Virus record (IMG/VR): IMGVR_UViG_3300037200_000028
Span: 1-34,235 of that record
Direction: 5' to 3' (one strand)
DNA: 34,235 bases
Source: a virus
Made by a program: the position numbers and the translations under genes. Positions 7,746 through 14,160 of the stretch are shown in pieces. Below the pieces are notes generated by a model. It worked only from the letters and a program-made list of their open reading frames with translations, was not told where the DNA came from and did no database searches. The number at the start of each line of letters is the position of its first letter. The stretch's first letter is position 1.

Positions 7746-7931
7746 TCATTTTTCGTACTTTCCTAACCTCCATTTAAGCGTTCTTGGTCTGCAGTTTGTT
7801 GCTGTGTCTAATATTTTCTCCTTCATTTCAGCACTATATACAAACACTTCAAAGTATTTCTTGAATTCTACTTCCACTTCTTTACGGTAAAATTCATATT
7901 CTTCCGGTTTACACCAAAGTCCGTCATCCAT
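7746..7931 (-). CDS. Small acidic/basic hypothetical protein (61 aa)
   Basis: A 61-aa ORF starting MDDGLWCKPEEYEFYRKEVE and ending RPRTLKWRLGKYEK. It overlaps the end of the probable small terminase by 8 bases and sits 42 bases before terL, so it belongs to the packaging operon. Charged and helical with no membrane segment. No family recognised. A terminase accessory or a short C-terminal partner of the small terminase would fit its position, but that is conjecture. Confidence 0.55.
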   Translation of the reverse strand: MDDGLWCKPEEYEFYRKEVEVEFKKYFEVFVYSAEMKEKILDTATNCRPRTLKWRLGKYEK

Positions 7932-8313
7932 TGCTTGCAGACATTCCTTTTTCTTTGAGTATTATAGTCTTAATAGTCTCTATTGTTCCAGTTATGTTTA
8001 GTTTAGATTGTTCCAATCCCATAATCTTATCTCGTTGCTTTCTATATAGGTAAGCTAATTGTCTATCACCACAAAGTTCCATTCTTAAAGCCATAGCTTT
8101 ATATTCTGTTAGGATATAATCTTTATCCTCTTTGGTAAGTTCATTGCGTAGGAATATATCCACCCATTGTAGATATCTTTCAGCCATTCTCTTTTTAACC
8201 CCCCACTCCTTCATACACAATTGAACGATTTGTAATGGGAATAAGCCCAAAGACCTTTGTTCTACAATATATTTTAGTCGGGCATCTCTATCAGACTTTC
8301 TTAAACGAGCCAT
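7924..8313 (-). CDS. terS: Probable terminase small subunit
   Basis: A 129-aa, highly helical, charged protein located just upstream of terL. Residues about 1-50 (a basic start, then IVEQRSLGLFPLQIVQLCMK and EWGVKKRMAERYLQWV) look like a helix-turn-helix DNA-binding domain. Residues 55-105 form further helices suited to oligomerisation. Small terminases recognise viral DNA and load it onto TerL; typical sizes are 120-180 aa. The sequence is not diagnostic by itself, so the call rests on the HTH-like segment, the size and the gene order. Confidence 0.65.
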   Translation of the reverse strand: MARLRKSDRDARLKYIVEQRSLGLFPLQIVQLCMKEWGVKKRMAERYLQWVDIFLRNELTKEDKDYILTEYKAMALRMELCGDRQLAYLYRKQRDKIMGLEQSKLNITGTIETIKTIILKEKGMSASNG

Positions 8314-8346
8314 TTTGTATTCTAATGTATTTGTTATATTGTATAT

Positions 8347-8622
8347 TTACTTCTTGGTTTTATAACTGTTTATAGGTTTAAACACCGGTTCAATTGGGTT
8401 CACAAACTTGTGAACGTTCTGGGAACGGAATGTTCTAAGCCAACTAAAATAGTCTTGAACGGAGTGACCACAATTGCAATTACCCATAATAGGGTATCGG
8501 GCACCCGGCATATTATATTCCTTGTATAATTCCCAGATCATATTAATCTGTTGGTTGTTGGGATTTACAAAGTGAACCATTTGGTTCAGGAAATCTAAAT
8601 CCGTTTTAAGGAATCTATTCAT
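8347..8622 (-). CDS. Hypothetical protein (91 aa)
   Basis: A 91-aa ORF whose ATG overlaps the stop of the upstream 66-aa gene (ATGA at 8622-8619), which supports co-translation. It contains IMGNCNCGHSVQDYFSWLR near residues 45-63; Cys49, Cys51 and His53 could bind metal, but no second pair is evident. No recognised family. It sits upstream of the terminase genes in the late operon. Confidence 0.55.
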   Translation of the reverse strand: MNRFLKTDLDFLNQMVHFVNPNNQQINMIWELYKEYNMPGARYPIMGNCNCGHSVQDYFSWLRTFRSQNVHKFVNPIEPVFKPINSYKTKK

Positions 8623-8819
8623 AATATATTTTTGTTTTGTTTAACTGGTTTTAGCTTTTCTTCGTAATCACTCTCTAACATGACTTCAATAGAGCTTTCT
8701 TTTACTATTGCTACGAGTTTTCCATCTATCTTATCTTTGAAGGCACCTGTTAGAATATTAACAAGTATAGACATATTCTTTTGTAGTTCGGTTGGTTGTT
8801 GCTGGGTTTTTGGTTCCAT
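8619..8819 (-). CDS. Hypothetical protein (66 aa), first gene of the packaging operon
   Basis: A 66-aa ORF with a Gln-rich start (MEPKTQQQPTELQKN), a hydrophobic helix and an acidic middle. Its leader (AAAACATAAATAAACT then ATGG) is A-rich without a Shine-Dalgarno sequence, as expected in Bacteroidetes. It is the first gene after the tRNA-like/hairpin region, so the packaging transcript probably enters here. I could not find a promoter of the type used by the plus-strand genes. Function unknown. Confidence 0.5.
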   Translation of the reverse strand: MEPKTQQQPTELQKNMSILVNILTGAFKDKIDGKLVAIVKESSIEVMLESDYEEKLKPVKQNKNIL

Positions 8820-8838
8820 AGTTTATTTATGTTTTTAG

Positions 8839-8917
8839 TGGAGAAGACGGATCTGAACCCGTGTCACGGTCACACTACGGAGACAAAGCCGTTTTTACCG
8901 TTCATCATTACTTCCCC
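8839..8917 (-). tRNA. tRNA-like element, degenerate
   Basis: On the minus strand a 7-bp acceptor-like stem pairs GGGGAAG (8917-8911) with CTTCTCC (8846-8840), followed by A at 8839. A T-arm-like segment ACGG-GTTCAGAT-CCGT abuts the 3' acceptor strand, and a second hairpin ACGG-CTTTGTCT-CCGT sits where an anticodon arm would be. However, the T-loop lacks the conserved A58, the anticodon loop is eight bases, and I cannot build a D-arm. It is either a decayed tRNA or a tRNA mimic. The encoded 3' end is not CCA. Confidence 0.35.
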
Positions 8918-8952
8918 TCGTTAGATATATATATTAAACATTAAAAGTTGTA

Positions 8953-9006
8953 AAAGGCGCGTCCTGTCTCGGACAAATCAGAACCCAAAACAGGACGTTG
9001 GCCTTT
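8953..9006. terminator. Strong stem-loop immediately after the 125-aa gene
   Basis: AAAGGC plus CGTCCTGT (8953-8967) pairs with ACAGGACG plus GCCTTT (8990-9006), a 14-bp stem with one small internal loop and a 22-nt loop. It begins at the stop codon of the minus-strand 125-aa gene. It could end that transcript before the packaging operon, although no clean T run follows on either strand. A structured RNA is the alternative. Confidence 0.5.
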
Positions 9007-9382
9007 ACCATGTGAAACCCAGAGGGTCTGTTACTTCTAATTGTATTTGTTTTGCCATCTGCCTCATACCACGGGCAGCATTCATTATACTTGCACATCT
9101 ACTTTCTAAACTTTCAGCTTCTTTAATGATTTCATCAGGATCATTTGAGTTCCAATATCCATCCGAGTTAGCACATATCGGAGCCAATTCACTTTCTCTT
9201 ATATGATTTATAAGTGCCCTTAATCTTTGTAAGTTCAATGACTTTTTAAACCCCAATTGATCCTGTTTCATATTAAAGAAGTCACAGATTCTCTGCCCTA
9301 CAATGATTTGTCCGTTTTTAGATTTCAATGCTTTTACTAACATTGGTAGTACAATGTTTTGTTCGTCTTTAGTTAATTTCAT
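9005..9382 (-). CDS. Hypothetical winged-helix-like protein (125 aa)
   Basis: A 125-aa helical protein. Residues 40-80 run from DQLGFKKSLNLQRLRALI through NHIRESELAPICANSDGYW, a helix pair followed by a short beta turn with S-x-G-Y-W. As I recall, Bacteroidetes phages carry small proteins with this HIR...P-I-x-A-x-S-x-G-Y-x pattern, which resembles a winged-helix DNA-binding fold. The C-terminal half is a helix rich in Glu, Arg and Met. It is transcribed leftward, away from the plus-strand genes, right after the 77-aa gene. A role in replication or regulation is possible but not shown. Confidence 0.6.
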   Translation of the reverse strand: MKLTKDEQNIVLPMLVKALKSKNGQIIVGQRICDFFNMKQDQLGFKKSLNLQRLRALINHIRESELAPICANSDGYWNSNDPDEIIKEAESLESRCASIMNAARGMRQMAKQIQLEVTDPLGFTW

Positions 9383-9394
9383 AGTTTATCATTT

Positions 9395-9628
9395 TTATGT
9401 GTAACCATCTATAATTATATTCCAATCTACATTTAGATCGAGAAATTTAGGATATTCTTTGAATACATTACCTGATACTATATCTTGTATGTTAACTGAG
9501 TGACCACCTTCATCGTTGTACCACTCAACATATTCAATCCCATCGACTATAAATAGTCCCATACCAATTCCTTGGTAGTTCTTTTTAACAAACTCTAAAA
9601 CTTTTAATGCTTCTTCTGTGAATTCCAT
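9395..9628 (-). CDS. Hypothetical acidic protein (77 aa)
   Basis: I place the start at the ATG at 9628 (MEFTEEALKVLEFVKKNYQG). A longer frame is open back to 9832, but that extension is a mix of hydrophobic and odd residues over the regulatory region and is probably untranslated. The protein is acidic, with helix-strand-strand composition (IGMGLFIVDGIEYVEWYNDE). It is the first gene of the leftward unit and divergent from the early operon. No family recognised. Confidence 0.55.
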   Translation of the reverse strand: MEFTEEALKVLEFVKKNYQGIGMGLFIVDGIEYVEWYNDEGGHSVNIQDIVSGNVFKEYPKFLDLNVDWNIIIDGYT

Positions 9629-9812
9629 AATATATATATTATATATTAAAAATGGAATTTGTTTAAAGCTCGTGAAGTTTATCGGGGTGGAAAACGATTC
9701 TATTACCTTACAGAAGAAAAACATGTAACATAGATGATATAGTAACAATAATATAATAAATGAAAAAGGACCCACCACATTCTTAATGTTTTGGGCCCAA
9801 ATTTTAAATGAA

Positions 9813-9833
9813 GATGACCCGCCAGGGGTCATC
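9813..9833. promoter_or_regulatory. Operator-like inverted repeat overlapping the first early promoter
   Basis: GATGACCC and GGGTCATC form perfect 8-bp arms around a 5-base spacer. The repeat covers the place where the -33 box would be, 24 bp upstream of the -7-like element at 9838. A protein bound here would sit on the promoter, so it may repress it or replace the missing -33 contact. A simple hairpin or terminator is the alternative. Confidence 0.5.
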
Positions 9834-9837
9834 GTTC

Positions 9838-9846
9838 TAAATTTAC
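9838..9846 (+). promoter_or_regulatory. Probable -7 element of the first rightward promoter
   Basis: TAAATTTAC closely matches the TATATTTAC element seen before four other plus-strand genes. No TTTGG/TTAGG box lies 19 bp upstream; that position is filled by the inverted repeat at 9813-9833. The inferred start is about 40 bases before the ATG at 9896. Confidence 0.5.
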
Positions 9847-9895
9847 TATAAAATACTTAAACAAAACCACATTTCCAAATATAATATATACAAGT

Positions 9896-10201
9896 ATGGC
9901 AGGCAAGAAAAGAAAATATAATAAAGAATACCAAGATAACTATCGGAAAGTTAATAAAGAGAAGTTAAAGCTTAAAGCTAAGATCAAGTATCAACTTGAT
10001 AAAGAAAAGATTAAGGCGAGAAACCGTAAGTACCAAAAGAAGTATCCAGAGAAGGTTAAAAGTGCCGTGAAGACCTACCGAATAACCCACCGAGAGGAAA
10101 TTAATGCTTATTATAGGGAATACACTAAGAAGTATCCAGAACGTATTAAGGAAAGAAATAGGAAAGCATACTTAAAAAATAAGAAACCTAAGAATGGATA
10201 A
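9896..10201 (+). CDS. Lysine-rich repeat protein (101 aa)
   Basis: A 101-aa strongly basic protein built of degenerate helical repeats of the type Y-x-K-K-Y-P-E-K/R-I/V-K (for example RKYQKKYPEKVKSAVKTY and REYTKKYPERIKERNRKAY). No catalytic motif. Such basic helices could bind nucleic acid or form coiled coils. First gene of the early operon, so probably expressed soon after infection. It overlaps the next, also basic, gene by eight bases. Similar repeats are sometimes found in phage proteins of unknown role near HNH genes; no HNH domain is present here. Confidence 0.65.
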   Translation: MAGKKRKYNKEYQDNYRKVNKEKLKLKAKIKYQLDKEKIKARNRKYQKKYPEKVKSAVKTYRITHREEINAYYREYTKKYPERIKERNRKAYLKNKKPKNG

Positions 10202-10529
10202 GAAAGAATGGAACCGGAACTATAATAAGACTGAAAAAGGAAAGGCTGCAATTAAAAGGGCCCAACTGAAATATAGGGCCACCAAAAAAGGGAAGAAGGC
10301 TTTACTTAAAGCTACCAAGAAATATAATAGCAGTCCTGAGGGAAAGGCCGTCATTAGGATGCGCGAACAGAGAGATAAGGAGAAACTGGCCGCAAGAAGG
10401 AAAGTTTGGTATAATGAGAATAAAGAAAGGATTAAACTGGTTAGGGCAGCGTATTACCAGAAGAACCGAGAGAAGTTATTAGCCTACCAAAACTCAAGGT
10501 ATATTTCTAAAAAGAAGAAGAAGAGATGA
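10194..10529 (+). CDS. Lysine-rich repeat protein (111 aa)
   Basis: A 111-aa basic protein with internal repeats: YNKTEKGKAAIKRAQLKY, then YRATKKGKKALLKATKKY, then YNSSPEGKAVIRMREQR. This is a roughly 18-20-residue unit with a conserved K/E-G-K-A core. The C-terminus ends in a run of lysines. It overlaps both neighbours (8 bases upstream, ATGA downstream), so it is one translational unit with them. Different in repeat type from the 101-aa neighbour but similar in charge. Nucleic-acid binding is a guess from charge only. Confidence 0.6.
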   Translation: MDKKEWNRNYNKTEKGKAAIKRAQLKYRATKKGKKALLKATKKYNSSPEGKAVIRMREQRDKEKLAARRKVWYNENKERIKLVRAAYYQKNREKLLAYQNSRYISKKKKKR

Positions 10530-10714
10530 TGAAGAGACAGATTGAACACATAACCAGCTGGGATGATTTGGAAACCTTTAAGACCTGTAAGCAGTGTAAG
10601 AAGCTAAAGGATGGAACTAATTACTATGACGATTACGTTAAGCTTTGTAAAGCTTGCGTAAGTGAGAACGTCCAAGCTAATAAGAAAAAAAGAGATAATG
10701 GCACACGATTGTAA
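10526..10714 (+). CDS. Small zinc-ribbon protein (62 aa)
   Basis: A 62-aa protein with two CxxC pairs (CKQCKK near residue 21 and CKAC near 42) separated by about 17 residues, typical of a small zinc ribbon. The start ATG overlaps the previous stop (ATGA). It continues with a basic tail (ANKKKRDN). Probably DNA- or RNA-binding. Confidence 0.6.
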   Translation: MMKRQIEHITSWDDLETFKTCKQCKKLKDGTNYYDDYVKLCKACVSENVQANKKKRDNGTRL

Positions 10715-11063
10715 GATATGTGGTAATCAAGTGACGCGGGCTAATGGTGGACCAATGAGAGGTAAGATCTGTTATAGATGTCTCTATCGTCGCGCCAGAC
10801 AACGTGCCCTACAAAAGGGCAGTGTTGTACCGATTGCCTATACTGATGATTATTTACCTATTGAGGAGTGTTTAAATTGGATTAACGAGATTGAAACCAA
10901 AGGAGGTTGGGTCGATTGGCACGGGTTAAATAAACTAATCCAGGTTCACCAAACCACTTGTTCCCGTTGTTATGGGGGACCCGCTGATATACAATTTGTA
11001 AAGATGTGGGAAGATTTAAAGGACTGGTATAAAAAGAAGATGGTAGAGAAATGCATGCGTTAG
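10698..11063 (+). CDS. Zinc-finger protein (121 aa)
   Basis: I choose ATG 10698 (MAHDCKICGNQVTRANGG) over the in-frame ATG at 10662 because it sits at a normal overlap with the previous gene and starts just before the first motif. Two CxxC pairs (CKIC and CYRC) form a zinc ribbon, and a CSRC pair is found near residue 88. The middle (LPIEECLNWINEIETKGGWVDWHGLNKLI) is helical. No enzyme motif. Likely a nucleic-acid-binding early protein. Confidence 0.6.
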   Translation: MAHDCKICGNQVTRANGGPMRGKICYRCLYRRARQRALQKGSVVPIAYTDDYLPIEECLNWINEIETKGGWVDWHGLNKLIQVHQTTCSRCYGGPADIQFVKMWEDLKDWYKKKMVEKCMR

Positions 11064-11212
11064 TTGAATTGAAATCCTGTTCCGTTAGTTATTACCGAAA
11101 TATGACGGTGGAACAAGCCCGTAAAATCTATGATGAGGAGTTATTTAAGATATGGAGAAAAATAGAACGAATGTATAAATTAAAAACAATATATAGTTAC
11201 CATGAGAAATGA
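11051..11212 (+). CDS. Small hypothetical protein (53 aa)
   Basis: ATG CAT GCG starts within the end of the previous gene and runs 53 codons to TGA at 11210-11212, where the next gene begins. Basic and helical (EQARKIYDEELFKIWRKIER). Near its start it carries an 18-bp stretch, encoding LVELKS, that recurs in the next gene. Function unknown. Confidence 0.45.
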   Translation: MHALVELKSCSVSYYRNMTVEQARKIYDEELFKIWRKIERMYKLKTIYSYHEK

Positions 11213-11345
11213 GACCCTCGTATCATTAGTTGAATTGAAATCCTTATTGAAACAGGAGATGCAATCTGCTGTACCAAACTTGCGTAAAGTATTATCACTT
11301 AGGATTAGGATTAGAAGGTTAGAAGGGAAACATAAAGATGATTGA
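11202..11345 (+). CDS. Small basic protein (47 aa)
   Basis: A 47-codon ORF starting MRNETLVSLVELKSLLKQEM and ending with an Arg-rich helix (RIRIRRLEGKHK). It overlaps the previous gene by 11 bases and shares the LVELKS coding segment with it. Function unknown. Confidence 0.4.
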   Translation: MRNETLVSLVELKSLLKQEMQSAVPNLRKVLSLRIRIRRLEGKHKDD

Positions 11346-11499
11346 CGCAATTATTCTGCTCACCACTCCAATTGGAGCAACAGGAACACCGAGTAAAATA
11401 GTGTTTAAATCTACAATTAGAAGACACAAAATAAAAAACATATTTAAAAATGACGCACGATACCGAGAAAGAGAACAAACAATTTATGGAAATACATGA
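11338..11499 (+). CDS. Small basic ORF (53 aa), tentative
   Basis: ATG at 11338 (MIDAIILLTTPIGATGTPSK) overlaps the previous stop and runs to TGA at 11497-11499, overlapping the next gene by 50 bases. The C-terminal half is basic. It contains a 12-bp palindrome CTCCAATTGGAG (11366-11377). The long overlap makes it uncertain, but without it the 104 bases before 11450 would hold no gene. Confidence 0.35.
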   Translation: MIDAIILLTTPIGATGTPSKIVFKSTIRRHKIKNIFKNDARYREREQTIYGNT

Positions 11500-11662
11500 T
11501 AGGCCAATACCAATCCTGGAGTACGCTGAAGTACATGACCCAATGATGGACGCCTTTAAGGAACAGATTAAGGATGCACCCAGTAACATACTGGAGGAGG
11601 AGATAGATAAACTTACGCAGGTTATTGCTGCTATAAGAAAAGAATTAGCTTCGCGTGGTTAA
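11450..11662 (+). CDS. Hypothetical acidic helical protein (70 aa)
   Basis: A 70-aa protein starting MTHDTEKENKQFMEIHDRPI, with a C-terminal helix (NILEEEIDKLTQVIAAIRKEL) fit for a coiled coil. The end overlaps the GTG start of the sigma-like gene by eight bases, so translation may be coupled. No family recognised. Confidence 0.5.
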   Translation: MTHDTEKENKQFMEIHDRPIPILEYAEVHDPMMDAFKEQIKDAPSNILEEEIDKLTQVIAAIRKELASRG

Positions 11663-12197
11663 ACTGGATACTAATCTTAGAAATAGTATCCTAAACTCAA
11701 TAGTGGTAGATTATTGTATTAACAAGTATATCAACGTTAATGTTAAACATACCATCATTGATGACTTCAAACAACACCTATACCTTATTATTTTAGATAA
11801 ACCAGGCGATTGGATACTAACCAGAAATAGTTTAACCGCATCGGTAATCGCCATCGTTAGAAACCAAAACCGAGTATCAAGTCCTTATCGTCAAATGTAT
11901 AAACCAGTCCCGGAGGTACAAGACATAGTTCAGGATGAGATCGTTCAACCTGACGAAGATAGAAAGGTCCTGGACACAATTGGGAACTTCATCGATGATT
12001 ACTTTTACCGGAACATTAAACCAGATGCCTGGATCCTTTTTAAACTTCATTACTACGAGAACCTAAAACTAAAAGATGTCGCTAAGAAAGTTGGAATAAA
12101 CTATCAAGTAACAAGATTAAAGATTAAAGGTGTTATGAGTGAATTAAAAAAACAACTACCAGATTTAAATGAAGGTGAAAAAAGAATTAATTATTAA
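11655..12197 (+). CDS. Sigma-70-like phage transcription regulator (180 aa)
   Basis: The protein starts with GTG at 11655. Residues about 10-60 resemble a shortened sigma region 2 (a helical stretch with DYCINKY and DDFKQHLYLIILDKP). Residues about 121-168 resemble region 4: DAWILFKLHYYENLKLKDVAKKVGI is an HTH of the type used against -35/-33 boxes, followed by TRLKIKGVMSELKKQL. As I recall, proteins of this type are common in Bacteroidetes phages. A plausible job is switching transcription to the late, leftward genes, for which I found no host-type promoter. A plain HTH regulator is the alternative. Confidence 0.65.
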   Translation: MVKLDTNLRNSILNSIVVDYCINKYINVNVKHTIIDDFKQHLYLIILDKPGDWILTRNSLTASVIAIVRNQNRVSSPYRQMYKPVPEVQDIVQDEIVQPDEDRKVLDTIGNFIDDYFYRNIKPDAWILFKLHYYENLKLKDVAKKVGINYQVTRLKIKGVMSELKKQLPDLNEGEKRINY

Positions 12198-12330
12198 AGA
12201 TATTTGTGAAAATGGATTACAAGATTGGCATAAAGAGGTGTTAAAGGAGATGTTGGGGACACCCTCAGCAATCCCACCACAAAAAATAACCGGAACCCAT
12301 TCTGGACCATCAAATGTATGGATATTATAA
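12169..12330 (+). CDS. Small hypothetical protein (53 aa)
   Basis: A 53-codon ORF starting MKVKKELIIKDICENGLQDW within the end of the sigma-like gene and ending at TAA 12328-12330, overlapping the next gene start by 13 bases. It has an N-terminal helix and a Pro/Ser-rich tail. The tight overlaps fit the operon pattern. No function recognised. Confidence 0.45.
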   Translation: MKVKKELIIKDICENGLQDWHKEVLKEMLGTPSAIPPQKITGTHSGPSNVWIL

Positions 12331-12596
12331 TAGCAATACTTAAATCACTTTTAATAAGCAAAGTAGTAGTAATGTTTTCCCCACTACAATTGGTGCTTTC
12401 TATTTTTGAGGATAGTAAATATAAATTGGTTAAAATAATTTGTATGTTAATAACAGAATTGATTACTTGTTTTAGTTGCGCCTCGTTTTGGATATCATTA
12501 CTAATGTGGCATGACCTTTATATAAGCTGTGTGTGTTACTTATTAGCTTTTATTTATAATCGCTTCCTACAAAAATATGAAAATAAATTAGAATGA
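12318..12596 (+). CDS. Small membrane protein (92 aa)
   Basis: A 92-aa protein with about three hydrophobic segments: IIIAILKSLLISKVVVMF (about 3-20), LVKIICMLITELITCFSC (about 37-54), and a third centred on ISCVCYLLAFIYNRFL (about 69-84). Short charged tail. Its stop overlaps the ATG of the glycosyltransferase (ATGA), so the two are probably made together. It could be a membrane partner for the glycosyltransferase, a superinfection-exclusion protein or a holin; the sequence does not decide. Confidence 0.6.
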   Translation: MDIIIAILKSLLISKVVVMFSPLQLVLSIFEDSKYKLVKIICMLITELITCFSCASFWISLLMWHDLYISCVCYLLAFIYNRFLQKYENKLE

Positions 12597-13444
12597 AAAC
12601 ATTAAGAAAAGAACTTTATAGTCCAAAGTTAAAGGACTGGAAGCAATCATTAGATATTGCCGAAACGGTATTTGTTAATACACTTAATGATGAACCATTA
12701 ACCTTCAACCTACTTTGGTTAGGACCCAGAGACTTTGGACGCAAACAATTAGCCATCATTAAAAGTATATTAGCTAACCATAAGGATCCTGTGATACATC
12801 TTTGGACCAACCTGGATCTATTCTATAACGAATACTTCCAACAGGTCGCGCCCTATATTCATTTAAGACAGGTCGAACCATTGGATGGTGATGACTATAA
12901 ACATTATATGAGTTCGGATTATTATAGACTACGAATGTTAAAAGAACACGGTGGGTTTTGGATCGACTTTGACGTGTTGGTGCTTAGGGATATGAGTCCG
13001 TTAAATATGATAAACTTTGCCTATCAGCTTGGCACAAGTGGATTTAACGTAAATGAACCTGAGATGATGATGAATAATGCTGTTATGAGGCTTGATAAGG
13101 ATGGTGAAATAGTAAATGAATTGTTAGATTTATTAGGAAAAACAAGAGGAATCCCCTCTACTTATTGCTGGGGATCTGACCTATTTAAAAGACTAACTGG
13201 AGATAGGATAACGTGCTTGCCTGGAATTTGGTTTGAAAGTGCTGGGTGGGGCCACGAGGGATTATCCAAACATGAAAATATATTTACCGATAATGGAACT
13301 ATTGAAATGTTACCAGGAGCCTTTACGGCCCATTGGCACAATAAATGGGACCATGATATACATCCAAATAGTAAATTCCAATACATAGAACAAAATCATA
13401 ATTTAAGAATACAAAACAAAGTCAGAATTAAATTACCAATATAA
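12593..13444 (+). CDS. GT32-like glycosyltransferase with DXD motif
   Basis: A 283-aa protein. The segment YYRLRMLKEHGGFWIDFDVL (about 110-129) is the hallmark of the sugar-binding DXD family (Gly_transf_sug), with metal-binding Asp125 and Asp127. AHWHNKW (246-252) gives the usual C-terminal catalytic/metal histidines, and the WLGP-type opening strand (42-45) fits a GT-A fold. These enzymes transfer a sugar from a nucleotide-sugar. Targets in a phage could be host surface glycan, a virion protein or modified DNA bases. The last eight codons (VRIKLPI and the stop) lie in the 82-bp direct repeat, so the C-terminus may be a product of recombination. Confidence 0.85.
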   Translation: MKTLRKELYSPKLKDWKQSLDIAETVFVNTLNDEPLTFNLLWLGPRDFGRKQLAIIKSILANHKDPVIHLWTNLDLFYNEYFQQVAPYIHLRQVEPLDGDDYKHYMSSDYYRLRMLKEHGGFWIDFDVLVLRDMSPLNMINFAYQLGTSGFNVNEPEMMMNNAVMRLDKDGEIVNELLDLLGKTRGIPSTYCWGSDLFKRLTGDRITCLPGIWFESAGWGHEGLSKHENIFTDNGTIEMLPGAFTAHWHNKWDHDIHPNSKFQYIEQNHNLRIQNKVRIKLPI

Positions 13445-13500
13445 TTTAATATTGAGTAGAAGAATTAAACGAGCCAAGGCTAAGATGAATAGACTTAAAA
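13419..13500 (+). repeat. 82-bp direct repeat, left copy
   Basis: Identical, base for base, to 15524-15605. The left copy encodes the last residues and stop of the glycosyltransferase and the start of the 142-aa ORF. With the right copy it bounds a 2,105-bp unit carrying three ORFs including the methyltransferase. Confidence 0.95.
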
Positions 13501-13880
13501 GACGTAGGAGGTTACCGACCGGTATAATAATTTATTCAAAACGAATTAAGATGAAATTAAGAAATCTATTTAAAAGTAAAGAATTCCGGAACGAAGTGAC
13601 AATATCTGAAATTAAACATAAGATTCTTATTGGTATAATTAAAGAATATGATGAGATTATAGAAAAAAGAATTAAAAGTGATGATTATAGAAATCAGATA
13701 ATTTTGGTTGATAGAGTGGAATACCTATCTATTATATATGCTTTTAAGTATCTGTCTATCTATTTTACTATTCCTGGTGAAAGTGATAATACATTTTTTT
13801 ACCCTGGATCTCCAATAATTATTAAAATTGATCCAGCAATAGAAAGAAATAAAAAATTAGATCAAATACTAAATGGATGA
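13452..13880 (+). CDS. Basic hypothetical protein (142 aa), fused to repeat-encoded N-terminus
   Basis: The frame opens with TTG at 13452 inside the 82-bp repeat (SRRIKRAKAKMNRLK), continues through an Arg cluster and then a helical/beta domain (YRNQIILVDRVEYLSIIYAF). Internal ATGs at 13485 and 13551 are alternative starts. The first 16 codons are identical to residues 23-38 of the 51-aa protein at 15491, which has its own promoter and ATG. The N-terminus here may therefore be a captured fragment, and the ancestral protein may start at 13551 (MKLRNLFKSKEF). The C-terminal helix (KLDQILNG) resembles that of the next gene. Function unknown. Confidence 0.5.
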   Translation: MSRRIKRAKAKMNRLKRRRRLPTGIIIYSKRIKMKLRNLFKSKEFRNEVTISEIKHKILIGIIKEYDEIIEKRIKSDDYRNQIILVDRVEYLSIIYAFKYLSIYFTIPGESDNTFFYPGSPIIIKIDPAIERNKKLDQILNG

Positions 13881-14160
13881 TTTCCTTTTCACTGTCCCCT
13901 TGCGTTTCAAACCAATCTGGTATATTTGTATTCTACCTGAAGAACCTATTTTTAAAATATATCAATCATCCAATGATGGTGCTGCCTATGTCATCTCATT
14001 TAAAAATGGTGGAAAATATTATGGATGGTTTAGTGATAGAGGATTTTTAGTTGAAACATCTCCCAAACAATTTAACCGAATCAGTATAGATAATAAATAT
14101 TTTATACCCTTAGATGAATATAGAATTGAAAAAATAAACCAAATACTAAATGAAAAATAA
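13873..14160 (+). CDS. Hypothetical protein (95 aa)
   Basis: A 95-aa protein starting MDDFLFTVPLRFKPIWYICI, with a beta-rich middle (DGAAYVISFKNGGKYYGWFS) and a short C-terminal helix IEKINQILNEK like the end of the previous ORF. It overlaps both neighbours by 8-11 bases. It lies inside the repeat-bounded cassette with the methyltransferase. No family recognised. Confidence 0.5.
   Translation: MDDFLFTVPLRFKPIWYICILPEEPIFKIYQSSNDGAAYVISFKNGGKYYGWFSDRGFLVETSPKQFNRISIDNKYFIPLDEYRIEKINQILNEK

Larger units (their letters stand above)
9629..9895. promoter_or_regulatory. Divergent regulatory region between leftward and rightward genes
   Basis: This 267-bp stretch separates the leftward 77-aa gene from the rightward early operon. 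It contains a 12-bp perfect palindrome TTTGGGCCCAAA (9790-9801), the inverted repeat at 9813-9833, a probable rightward promoter at 9838-9846, and runs of alternating TA just upstream of both start codons. No convincing ORF lies in it. Confidence 0.6.

Noticed and set aside
9629-9832. Long form (145 aa) of the 9395-9628 gene
   Set aside because: The extension covers the divergent promoter/operator region and has an unlikely composition; the ATG at 9628 is the reasonable start.
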